A DNA stretch of 6,789 nucleotides, taken from assembly GCA_049841315.1 (NCBI GenBank), contig JASGDB010000118.1, forward strand, positions 1 through 6,789, given 5' to 3'. The stretch is from JASGDB01 sp049841315 (GTDB lineage: Bacteria > Bacteroidota > Bacteroidia > Flavobacteriales > Weeksellaceae). Each line of letters opens with the position of its first letter. Positions within the stretch are counted from its first letter, which is position 1. Both the position numbers and the translations under genes were made by a program. This document shows, in pieces, positions 1 through 5,511 of this stretch. Under the pieces are notes generated by a model. It was not told where the DNA came from. It saw only the letters and a program-made list of their open reading frames with translations, and ran no database searches.

Positions 1-15
1 GGCTTTCGGAATCAT
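1..15 (-). CDS. Possible 5' end of a gene leaving the left edge (partial)
   Basis: Reading leftward, an ATG at 15-13 opens Met-Ile-Pro-Lys-Ala before the window ends. The only support is upstream: an exact TAnnTTTG box (TATTTTTG on the minus strand, positions 33-26) lies 10 nt before the ATG, with an A/T-rich -33 region (TTTT at about 56-53). Five codons cannot identify a family. In DNA this AT-rich such a box can arise by chance, so this is a weak call, included because the promoter and start are correctly ordered. Confidence 0.3.
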
Positions 16-117
16 AAACAACAAGCAAAAATATCAACCAAATTATATTTAAAAAAGGGAAAAAAATTAACTTTTAGAATTTGGATTTTAACATAGGATG
101 TTTAAATTTTACCGAAA

Positions 118-148
118 TTTATTTTTATGCTCATAAAGAATATCTTTG
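118..148 (+). promoter_or_regulatory. Candidate Bacteroidetes promoter without an obvious gene
   Basis: TATCTTTG at 141-148 matches the TAnnTTTG -7 consensus exactly. TTTA at 118-121 lies 19 nt upstream and matches the TTTG -33 box at three of four positions. Transcription would start near 153-157 and run rightward into a stretch with no confident gene. It could drive a small RNA, or a transcript carrying the short coding-like island ending at 550. A chance match in AT-rich DNA is a real alternative. Confidence 0.35.
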
Positions 149-430
149 CTATATTTTGATGCTCTTTTGAGCGTATTTTTCACTTCCTATTTTTGATTTA
201 TCCCGATAAATCTTCAAACACGAAGCAAAAAATCCATCTCAAAATAGCTATAAAAATTTTAGCAATAAAATTTAAACAGGCTCTAAAAGCCCGCCCAATT
301 ATTAAAATCATTATAAAAATAACTGGAAATCAACAGGATTATTGCATTTTAGAACTATTTTTTCCTGTCAGCTTCGTCATTGTTCAATTTAAAGAATCCA
401 GTTAAAAACAGTTTTTTTGCGTTTCTCGTT

Positions 431-550
431 ATGGAGCAGAATTTTCACATACATCAAACTTCCAATTTTGCAGTTCTCAGTATCAGCTACGAAAAAGCTG
501 ATGCGGAAGTTTTTATTTGCGCTGTTGTGGAATGGAAACCGAATGTATAG
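431..550 (+). CDS. Possible small gene or gene remnant, 39 codons
   Basis: An ATG at 431 opens 39 codons ending at TAG 548-550. The same frame is open back to a stop at 350-352. The product (starting MEQNFHIHQTSNF, ending VVEWKPNV) has a balanced residue mix, unlike the Lys/Ile-rich translations of the flanking AT-rich DNA, and the DNA here is visibly richer in G and C than the 400 bp to its left. I recognise no family. There is no ribosome-binding site or -7 box directly before the ATG. The opposite strand is also open in one frame here, so strand is uncertain. It may be a real small gene, the 3' remnant of a decayed gene, or noncoding. Confidence 0.22.
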   Translation: MEQNFHIHQTSNFAVLSISYEKADAEVFICAVVEWKPNV

Positions 551-582
551 AAAAAACAAAGGACTGAATTTTCAGTCCTTTG
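551..582 (-). terminator. Rho-independent terminator of the small secreted-protein gene
   Basis: Positions 557-568 and 571-582 form a perfect 12-base inverted repeat (CAAAGGACTGAA / TTCAGTCCTTTG) separated by TT, giving a hairpin of about 10-11 pairs with a tight A/T loop. Read on the minus strand it is followed directly by six T (A run at 551-556), the classic intrinsic terminator layout. It lies 5 bp beyond the stop codon of the gene at 588-917. Read on the plus strand the tail is TTGCTTTATTTT, a poorer T tract, so weaker two-way termination is possible. Confidence 0.9.
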
Positions 583-587
583 TTGCT

Positions 588-917
588 TTATTTTAATGAT
601 TTTAAATCCGCTGCAGCTCTTTTCTCTTCAGTGGAAGATTCTTGCATTATTGCAGTTTTTTTCTGTTTCGCAGTCTCTTCCTTTGGTTTTCTTGCCAATG
701 TTGCTTCTTGTTGCTTCGCTGAAACACTTTTCGGTTTTACAGCTGCATCTGCTTTTGCTTTGCTGACAACCGGAGCTGCTTTTTGCGCAGGATTGGGGTT
801 TACAAGTTCTTCAACGGCTGCGTCAACCTGTGCTACTTCTTTTTTTTCAGTTTTTTGCGCTGATGCAAATCCAGCTCCTGCGACTACAAAAAACGCGCAA
901 AGTGCTAATTTTTTCAT
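588..917 (-). CDS. Small secreted Ala/Lys/Glu-rich protein of unknown function
   Basis: This encodes 109 residues. Residues 1-20 form a good Sec signal peptide: MKK, a hydrophobic core (LALCAFFVVAGAGF), then A-S-A with likely cleavage before Gln21. Cys7 lies inside the core and not in a lipobox, so this is not a lipoprotein. The mature part of about 89 residues is low-complexity, rich in Ala, Lys, Glu, Val and Gln, with almost no aromatic residues and no cysteine. It is probably disordered or helical in the periplasm or outside the cell. I recognise no domain; similar short signal-peptide proteins are common hypotheticals in Chryseobacterium-like genomes. The gene lies 106 bp downstream of the YkgJ-type gene on the same strand but has a possible promoter of its own and ends at a strong terminator. 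Secretion is well supported; function is unknown. Confidence 0.85.
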   Translation of the reverse strand: MKKLALCAFFVVAGAGFASAQKTEKKEVAQVDAAVEELVNPNPAQKAAPVVSKAKADAAVKPKSVSAKQQEATLARKPKEETAKQKKTAIMQESSTEEKRAAADLKSLK

Positions 918-960
918 AATTTTCTTATTTTAAAGGGTTTAAAATTATTTTTTCAAACCA

Positions 961-991
961 CTAAGATAGAAACATTTCGGAGTATAAAAAA
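961..991 (-). promoter_or_regulatory. Possible promoter for the small secreted protein
   Basis: On the minus strand TATCTTAG (968-961) matches TAnnTTTG at all but one fixed position, with an A/T-only -33 region (TTTT at 991-988) 19 nt upstream. This would give a leader of roughly 35-40 nt before the ATG at 917. Support is weak; read-through from the YkgJ-type gene upstream is the alternative. Confidence 0.28.
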
Positions 992-1023
992 GAAATCGAC
1001 AGTTTTTATTTGTTAATTTATAA

Positions 1024-1521
1024 TTAATGTTTTGTTTTTCTGATATTTTCCTCAATTTTTTCCAAGAATTCATACACAGCAGGGCAGAGCAATGCGTTTT
1101 TCTGTGTAAGGCTGTTAATCTGGTAAATTTTTTTTCTGTCCGTGTGCGGAAATTCCCGGCAGGCTTTCGGGCGGACTTCATAAATAGAGCAGGTATTATC
1201 GGTGTGAAGGAAAAAACACGGAAGCTGCTGCAATACTTTATCGCGGTCTTCGTCTACTCTCAGAAAACGTGCTTCAAAATCGGAGGCTTTCATTTTTAAA
1301 TGTCTGGAAATTCTTTCAATATCCTTTTCCGTGAAGAGCGGTCCGGTTGTTTTGCAGCAGTTGGCGCATTCAAGGCAGTTGATTTTTTCAAAAACACCGT
1401 CGTGGGTTTCCTGAACGATATAATCCAGATTTTTCGGAGGTTTTCTCTTAATCTGGTCGAGAATTTTTTTATGCTCTTTCTGCTTCTGAAGCGCAAGATT
1501 TTTGTACAAATCCAAATTCAT
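1024..1521 (-). CDS. YkgJ-family cysteine-cluster protein
   Basis: This encodes a 165-residue cytoplasmic protein of the YkgJ / CxxCxxCC zinc- or iron-binding family. Eight cysteines are visible: Cys49, 52, 55 and 56 (C-x2-C-x2-CC), Cys102 (LPCFFL), Cys111 and Cys121 within CSIYEVRPKACREFP, and Cys146 (LLCPAVYEF). The IYEVRPKACREFP segment is the family signature. The Lys-rich N-terminal 35 residues lack a signal peptide. Members are thought to bind a metal ion or iron-sulfur cluster through these cysteines, but the biochemical role is generally not established. The start is fixed by a TAAATTTG promoter box 4 nt before the ATG, which suggests a leaderless mRNA. It is divergent from the truncated haemoglobin gene across 52 bp. 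All expected cysteines are present, so the protein should be functional. Confidence 0.9.
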   Translation of the reverse strand: MNLDLYKNLALQKQKEHKKILDQIKRKPPKNLDYIVQETHDGVFEKINCLECANCCKTTGPLFTEKDIERISRHLKMKASDFEARFLRVDEDRDKVLQQLPCFFLHTDNTCSIYEVRPKACREFPHTDRKKIYQINSLTQKNALLCPAVYEFLEKIEENIRKTKH

Positions 1522-1525
1522 GGTG

Positions 1526-1533
1526 CAAATTTA
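1526..1533 (-). promoter_or_regulatory. -7 promoter box of the YkgJ-type gene
   Basis: Minus-strand TAAATTTG is an exact TAnnTTTG match, 4 nt (CACC) before the ATG at 1521. No good TTTG -33 box stands 19-21 nt upstream. With this box the start site falls at or very near the A of the ATG, predicting a leaderless message. Confidence 0.55.
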
Positions 1534-1537
1534 GCTT

Positions 1538-1569
1538 TTTGAAAATTACCTTTTTAATGATTACTTTTG
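1538..1569 (+). promoter_or_regulatory. Complete -33/-7 promoter of the truncated haemoglobin gene
   Basis: TTTG at 1538-1541, a 20-nt spacer, and TACTTTTG at 1562-1569 match the Bacteroidetes consensus (TTTG, 19-21 nt, TAnnTTTG) at every fixed position. The ATG at 1574 is only 4 nt further on (AAAG), so the message is predicted to be leaderless or nearly so. Confidence 0.75.
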
Positions 1570-1573
1570 AAAG

Positions 1574-1960
1574 ATGAAACCTTTAGAAACCCGAAAAGAC
1601 ATTGAATTATTAGTCAACAATTTCTACAAAAAAGTAGAAAAAGACGAAGCCATCGGGTTTTTCTTTACCGAAATTGCCTCCGTAGACTGGAATCTTCACC
1701 TCCCGAAAATGTATGATTTCTGGGAAACGCTTCTTTTGGGAAATTCTTCATACAAAGGAAATCCGATGACGGTGCATTTCGGAATCAACCACATGTCTGC
1801 TATCGAACCTCACCATTTTCAGCACTGGCTGAAACTCTGGACGGAAACCGTTCAGGAAAATTTTGAAGGAGAACTCGCCGAACAGGCAATTTATAAAGCC
1901 TCCAATATTGCCAATCTGATGAGCTTTAAAATGAATACCGCCCGAAAGTTGAAACTTTAA
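1574..1960 (+). CDS. Group III truncated haemoglobin
   Basis: This encodes 128 residues, the usual size for the 2-over-2 globin fold of the trHbIII (Ctb-like) class. By position against the Campylobacter Ctb pattern, the visible landmarks are FY at 17-18 (Tyr18 = B10, ligand-binding Tyr), His42 in NLHLPKMYDFW (E7 region), Trp50, His68 in NPMTVHFGI (proximal haem ligand F8) and Trp85 in HWLKLW (G8, typical of group III). These assignments are by eye. The protein should bind haem in the cytoplasm; family roles proposed elsewhere are oxygen, nitric oxide or peroxide chemistry, and nothing here chooses among them. It starts just downstream of its own strong promoter and ends overlapping the ChaA-type gene tail-to-tail by 4 bp, with no terminator between. 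There is no truncation or missing key residue. Confidence 0.93.
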   Translation: MKPLETRKDIELLVNNFYKKVEKDEAIGFFFTEIASVDWNLHLPKMYDFWETLLLGNSSYKGNPMTVHFGINHMSAIEPHHFQHWLKLWTETVQENFEGELAEQAIYKASNIANLMSFKMNTARKLKL

Positions 1961-3027
1961 GGCACGATGACGTAAAATATATACGCAATCAGGTTGACCA
2001 AAAGAACAACTCCGTACAGAATATTGGTTTTCCCTCGGCTTAGGGATAACATTACCGTAAAAATTGAAAGCGCAAGCAGGATTATCGATTTTTTGTCCAG
2101 CCCCAAAACCAGAGGAATGTCGTACATGATGCAAACTACGGCTACACAAGGAATTGTAAGTCCGATACTCGCAAGTGCCGAGCCTAAAGCCAGATTAAGC
2201 GAAGACTGAATCCTGTCTTTTTTCGCCGCCCGAATCGCAGCTATTCCTTCGGGAAGAAGAACGACAGCTGCAATAATCACGCCGACCAAACTTTGCGGAG
2301 CACCGATATTTTTCACCAGATTCTCAATAGGAGGAGAAAGGCTTTTAGCCATAAAAACAACCACTGCCAGGCAGATAATCAGAAAAAAAAGACTGATAAA
2401 TGTGGTATTCAAATCGGGCTTTATGATTTCTTCGTTTTCGCCGTGCTGTTCATCGCTGATAAAATAATTTCGGTGGCGGACGGTCTGAACCATCAGAAAA
2501 GTAGAATAAATCACCAAACTTGCCAGCGCAACGAAAATCAACTGCGATTCGGTATAATAAGGCCCTTTTGCACTCGTGGTATAATTGGGCAGAATGAGCG
2601 TCATCACAAGAATCGCAACCAAACTTACCAAAGAAGTGGTGGCAGAACTTCTGGCAAAAAACTGTTCGTGATATTTCACGCCACCCGCCCAAATGCAAAT
2701 TCCCAAAAGACCGTTGAGAATCAGCATAATTGCCGCAAAAACCGTATCGCGGGCATAAGTAGTAGTGTGTTCGCCGCCGGCAACCATCAGGGAAATTATC
2801 AGCGAAGCCTCGAGAATCGTGATACAAATTGCCAGAATAATCGTTCCGAAAGGTTCTCCCACTCTGTGTGCAACCACCTCTGCATGATGAACAGCAGAAA
2901 GAACGCAGCTTATAAGGAATAAACATCCCATGAGATTCATCCAGCCGGATTCGTTTATCATTCCGCTGAAATAAAAAAGAACTGCAAGAATCGGAAAAAT
3001 TACAGATTTGTGAGCCAAGTTTTTCAT
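1957..3027 (-). CDS. chaA: ChaA-type Ca2+(Na+)/H+ antiporter
   Basis: From the ATG at 3027 this is 356 residues, close to the 366 of E. coli ChaA. A TTG three codons upstream (3036) is in frame but less likely. It is an inner-membrane cation/proton exchanger of the CaCA superfamily with about 10-11 hydrophobic segments. The two conserved alpha repeats are clear: GEPFGTIILAICITILE at about 57-73 and LLPEGIAAIRAAK at about 258-270, followed by NLALGSALASIGLTIP at about 278-293, with the expected acidic residues Glu58, Glu73 and Glu260. A cytosolic loop at about 190-205 (DEQHGENEE) is acidic, as in ChaA. It should export Ca2+ or Na+ in exchange for protons; ion specificity cannot be read from sequence. 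Upstream is only a poor -7-like box (TAATTTG). The 3' end overlaps the haemoglobin gene by 4 bp. The gene appears intact. Confidence 0.92.
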   Translation of the reverse strand: MKNLAHKSVIFPILAVLFYFSGMINESGWMNLMGCLFLISCVLSAVHHAEVVAHRVGEPFGTIILAICITILEASLIISLMVAGGEHTTTYARDTVFAAIMLILNGLLGICIWAGGVKYHEQFFARSSATTSLVSLVAILVMTLILPNYTTSAKGPYYTESQLIFVALASLVIYSTFLMVQTVRHRNYFISDEQHGENEEIIKPDLNTTFISLFFLIICLAVVVFMAKSLSPPIENLVKNIGAPQSLVGVIIAAVVLLPEGIAAIRAAKKDRIQSSLNLALGSALASIGLTIPCVAVVCIMYDIPLVLGLDKKSIILLALSIFTVMLSLSRGKTNILYGVVLLVNLIAYIFYVIVP

Positions 3028-3156
3028 TGCGGTCAATTTTCAGCAAATTACTATTTTTTTCGCAGAAAACAAGGCTGTTTTGTTAAAAACATGCTTTAAA
3101 CAAGCCTCCGGTGTGTTTTTGAAAACTTTTTCCTTTTAAAATTGAAAAGGGCAGAA

Positions 3157-3188
3157 TTTTCTAATTCAAAAGAAATTGATTAGGTTTG
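3157..3188 (+). promoter_or_regulatory. Probable promoter of the membrane protein-glycosyltransferase pair
   Basis: TAGGTTTG at 3181-3188 matches TAnnTTTG exactly. TTTT at 3157-3160 lies 20 nt upstream and matches the TTTG -33 box at three of four positions. The ATG at 3213 lies 24 nt downstream behind an A/T-rich stretch, giving a short normal leader, unlike the 4-nt spacing at the leaderless candidates in this window. Confidence 0.55.
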
Positions 3189-3212
3189 CTTCCCTTTTAA
3201 AAAATTTAAAAT

Positions 3213-3434
3213 ATGAACCCTGAAATTGCCAATTATATTGGATACGCCGCTTCCGTTTTTGTGGTGTTGAGTTTTGTTCTGAAAGACCTTCGGAAAGTAC
3301 GGCTGATTAACCTTATAGGATGTATCTGCTTCGTGATTTACGGTTTTTTTTGTGCAGAACCACTTTGGCCGATTATCATTCCGAATGCTATTTTGTGCGG
3401 TATCCAGATTTATCATTTACTGAAAAAACAGTAA
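3213..3434 (+). CDS. Three-helix YgjV/SemiSWEET-like small membrane protein
   Basis: This encodes 73 residues, almost all membrane. Three hydrophobic segments are visible: about 8-23 (YIGYAASVFVVLSFVL), 32-47 (LINLIGCICFVIYGFF) and 52-68 (WPIIIPNAILCGIQIYHL), joined by short loops, the first of them basic (KDLRKVR). The order, the Asn in the third helix (PNAIL) and the pattern of small residues resemble the three-helix SemiSWEET/PQ-loop unit and the YgjV family of bacterial inner-membrane proteins. It is shorter than most SemiSWEETs and lacks the PQ dipeptide, so transport of sugars is only a possibility. Database entries for such proteins are sometimes misnamed uroporphyrinogen decarboxylase; nothing here supports that enzyme. 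The glycosyltransferase gene starts 9 bp after its stop, so the two are probably co-transcribed. Confidence 0.8.
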   Translation: MNPEIANYIGYAASVFVVLSFVLKDLRKVRLINLIGCICFVIYGFFCAEPLWPIIIPNAILCGIQIYHLLKKQ

Positions 3435-3443
3435 CTTCCGTAC

Positions 3444-4550
3444 ATGAAAGTACTGGTAAGCGTTTTCAATAACCTGATTACCGACCAAAGAGTCGAAAAA
3501 ATCTGCCGTACCCTTTTTGAAAACGGGTATGAGGTGGAACTTATCGGGAACGACTGGGGAGGTATTCCCGAAATGGAAAGACCGTATCCGTTTGAACACA
3601 TCCGCCTGCGCTCAAAATCTTTGAAAACCGCCTATCCGGAATTTAATGTTAAACTGTACCGGAAAATTCTTGAAAAAGCCGATAAAAACACCATTCTGCT
3701 CTGCAACGATTTGGATATTTTAACCGCTAATTATTGGGCTTCTAAAAAGTTAAAAATTCCTTTTATCTACGACAGCCACGAGATTTATACCGAAATGCCT
3801 GCCGTTCAGGGAAGATTTACACAAAAGATTTGGAGGAAAATCGAGAAAAAAATCATTCCCGAAGTCCGTTATATGATGACTGCAAGTGAAAGCTATGCCG
3901 ATTGGTTTGAAAAAAACTACCATATTCCGAAGCCCGTCGTAGTGCAGAATTTTCCCCGAAAGATTGTTCAGGAACAACAGTTTGGAGATTCTGAAGAAAA
4001 AATCATTATGTATCAAGGTGCAATCAATCCGTCGAGAGGTCTGGATAAAATAATTTCTGCGATGAGAAAGCTCGAAAATGCCAAACTGTATATTGCCGGA
4101 GCGGGTCCGAAACTTTCAGAATATCAGGAATTAAGCAAAAAAAATGGAGTAGGGGACAAGGTGGTTTTTTTAGGAAGAATCAATCCCGAAGAACTGAGAG
4201 AAATTACGCGGAATGCGGATGTAGGGTTAAGCATTGAAGAAAACAACGGCTTAAGCTACTATTTTTCTCTGCCGAATAAAGTGTCGGATTACATTCAGGC
4301 TCGAGTTCCGGTTGTGGTTTCCGGTTTTCCCGAAATGAAAAAAATCGTGTCGGAATATCGGGTTGGAGAAATTATTGAAAATCATTCGGAAGAAGAACTT
4401 GTTGGGAAAATACAAACCGTTTTATCAAACGGAAAAAGTTTTTATAAAAAACAGCTTGAAACCGCTTCCGAAAACCTATGCTGGGAAAAAGAAGAACCGA
4501 AAATTCTTGAAGTTTTCAGCAAAGTAGTAAGGGAAACTTTCCGAACCTGA
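3444..4550 (+). CDS. GT-B glycosyltransferase (family 4-like)
   Basis: This encodes 368 residues, normal for a single-unit GT-B enzyme. The N-terminal Rossmann-like domain begins MKVLVSVFNN and includes the acceptor-side motif YDSHEIYTE at 109-117, typical of a GT4/GT1-annotated subgroup common in Bacteroidetes. The C-terminal nucleotide-sugar domain shows YQGAINPSRGLDKI at 190-203, IAGAGP at 217-222, VVFLGRI at 240-246, and the donor-binding stretch GLSIEENNGLSYYF at 261-274 followed by SLPNKVSDYIQA. There is no signal peptide, so it probably works at the cytoplasmic face of the membrane, adding a sugar to a lipid-linked or surface glycan. Donor and acceptor are unknown. No other polysaccharide genes are in view; the only partner is the small membrane protein 9 bp upstream. 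The frame is intact to a TGA at 4548-4550. Confidence 0.9.
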   Translation: MKVLVSVFNNLITDQRVEKICRTLFENGYEVELIGNDWGGIPEMERPYPFEHIRLRSKSLKTAYPEFNVKLYRKILEKADKNTILLCNDLDILTANYWASKKLKIPFIYDSHEIYTEMPAVQGRFTQKIWRKIEKKIIPEVRYMMTASESYADWFEKNYHIPKPVVVQNFPRKIVQEQQFGDSEEKIIMYQGAINPSRGLDKIISAMRKLENAKLYIAGAGPKLSEYQELSKKNGVGDKVVFLGRINPEELREITRNADVGLSIEENNGLSYYFSLPNKVSDYIQARVPVVVSGFPEMKKIVSEYRVGEIIENHSEEELVGKIQTVLSNGKSFYKKQLETASENLCWEKEEPKILEVFSKVVRETFRT

Positions 4551-4683
4551 TGATAAACATTATAGACTGTTTTGAAAATTTTGTTCAGAAATCCGGCATC
4601 GTTTGAAATATTTTTTTTGAATTAGGCGTTTAAGCATTATTGAAAAGCCCAATTTGCCCGAACTAAGCAAAAAATAAATTAAA

Positions 4684-4748
4684 TTTTGGCTAAAGCCTTT
4701 TTGCTATTGCCTCTTTTATAAATGGGCTAAAGCCCATTCCTATTGATA
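4684..4748. repeat. Palindromic intergenic repeat (GGCTAAAGCC type)
   Basis: Two related palindromes sit 33 bp apart in the 251-bp spacer between the glycosyltransferase and LysE-type genes: GGCTAAAGCC at 4688-4697 (4-bp arms), and AATGGGCTAAAGCCCATT at 4721-4738 (8-bp arms around AA). The second is followed by CCTATTGATA. The core GGCTAAAGCC occurs in both. This closely resembles a dispersed repeat I recall from flavobacterial intergenic regions, where a weak and a strong GGCTAAAGCC palindrome are followed by TTCCTATTGA. It resembles REP elements mobilised by REP-associated tyrosine transposases, but no such gene is in view and that link is inference. The rest of the spacer (4551-4683) is AT-rich with nothing I can assign. 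Confidence 0.75.
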
Positions 4749-4766
4749 TTTTTAAAACATCAATTA

Positions 4767-4797
4767 TATGCCTATTCAATAATTTTTTTTAAATTTG
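4767..4797 (+). promoter_or_regulatory. Promoter of the LysE-type gene
   Basis: TAAATTTG at 4790-4797 is an exact TAnnTTTG match. TATG at 4767-4770 lies 19 nt upstream and matches the TTTG -33 box at three of four positions. The ATG at 4802 follows after 4 nt (TTAA), the same spacing as at the YkgJ and haemoglobin genes, predicting a leaderless message. Confidence 0.62.
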
Positions 4798-4801
4798 TTA
4801 A

Positions 4802-5488
4802 ATGCTCCAGCTCATATTTTCAGCAATCGGTTTGGGATTTATGCTGAGTCTGGTTTTCATCGGGCCTATTTTTTTCCTGCTGATTGAAACGAGTTTTTCC
4901 CGTGGTCCTCGGCATGCTCTTGCTTTGGATTTGGGCGTAATTACTGCGGATATACTCTGTATTGTCGCCTCGTTTTATGCAAGTGCGGATTTGGTTCATC
5001 TCATCGACCGGCATCCCGGATTTTACAGAATTACAGCTTTGATTGTCTGTATTTACGGAGTTTTCATGGTGGTTTCCAAAACGAAAATGCACCTTGCCAA
5101 TGAAGACAAGCTCATCAGTAACAATTATTTCAAAACTTTTTTCAACGGATTTCTTCTGAATCTTCTCAATGTCGGCGTTCTGCTGTTTTGGCTCGTAACG
5201 GTCATTTCCGTGCGAAACCAATATCCGGATACCGATAATTTCATTCTCTATCTCGGTATTGTGATTGCTACGTATCTTAGCATCGATTTACTGAAAATTT
5301 TTCTGGCAAAACAATTCCACTACAAGCTCACGGAAGGAATTGCCAACACCATCAGAAAAGGTGTCGGCGTAGTGCTGATTGTGTTCAGTTTCCTTATTTT
5401 TATGCAGAGTTTCAAAAGATTCAATCAGTTTGACAGGCGGTTGGAAGAAGCCGAAAAAAAGGAAATAAAATACCGGCGGGCAAAATAA
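4802..5488 (+). CDS. LysE/RhtB-family exporter
   Basis: This encodes 228 residues with about six membrane segments, near the usual 200-220 residues of LysE-superfamily translocators. The N-terminal signature is visible: FIGPIFFLLIETSFSRGPRH at 19-38, then LDLGVITADILCI at 42-54. A middle segment NGFLLNLLNVGVLLFWLVT at 115-133 corresponds to the family's GFLLNLLNP-type motif, here with NVG in place of the usual NP-K/x; the last helix lies at about 187-202. The C-terminus (FDRRLEEAEKKEIKYRRAK) is charged and probably cytoplasmic. The family exports amino acids or similar small metabolites in exchange for protons; the substrate here is unknown. The gene is followed after 23 bp by the LD-carboxypeptidase gene, so the pair probably forms an operon from the promoter at 4767-4797. 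Export of murein-derived amino acids is a tempting but untested link. Confidence 0.9.
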   Translation: MLQLIFSAIGLGFMLSLVFIGPIFFLLIETSFSRGPRHALALDLGVITADILCIVASFYASADLVHLIDRHPGFYRITALIVCIYGVFMVVSKTKMHLANEDKLISNNYFKTFFNGFLLNLLNVGVLLFWLVTVISVRNQYPDTDNFILYLGIVIATYLSIDLLKIFLAKQFHYKLTEGIANTIRKGVGVVLIVFSFLIFMQSFKRFNQFDRRLEEAEKKEIKYRRAK

Positions 5489-5511
5489 ATTTCCACAGAT
5501 TAATATTAAAA

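Noticed and set aside
161..172. GCTCTTTTGAGC hairpin followed by GTATTTTT
   Set aside because: The stem is only four pairs. It lies in AT-rich DNA with no gene ending just upstream, so it does not support a terminator.
193..405. Open frame of 70 codons on the plus strand starting at TTG
   Set aside because: It has a rare start codon, a Lys/Ile-dominated translation expected from AT-rich DNA, and no domain. Composition does not look coding, although a promoter-like site lies upstream.
580..933. Plus-strand open frame opposite the small secreted-protein gene
   Set aside because: It is a Phe/Ala/Ser-rich antisense shadow of the minus-strand gene, which has a signal peptide and terminator.
3028..3036. 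TTG start three codons upstream of the ChaA ATG
   Set aside because: An ATG at 3027 is available and nothing upstream favours the TTG.
2293..3046. Long open frames on both strands overlapping the ChaA-type gene
   Set aside because: The translations are rich in His, Asn, Arg and Cys without domain patterns, while the minus-strand antiporter frame shows both CaCA alpha repeats.
3072..3150. Inverted repeats AGGCT...AGCCT (3072-3107) and CCTTTT...AAAAGG (3132-3150) between the divergent ChaA and membrane-protein genes
   Set aside because: The stems are short or mismatched. No gene terminates there and no known riboswitch pattern is recognisable.
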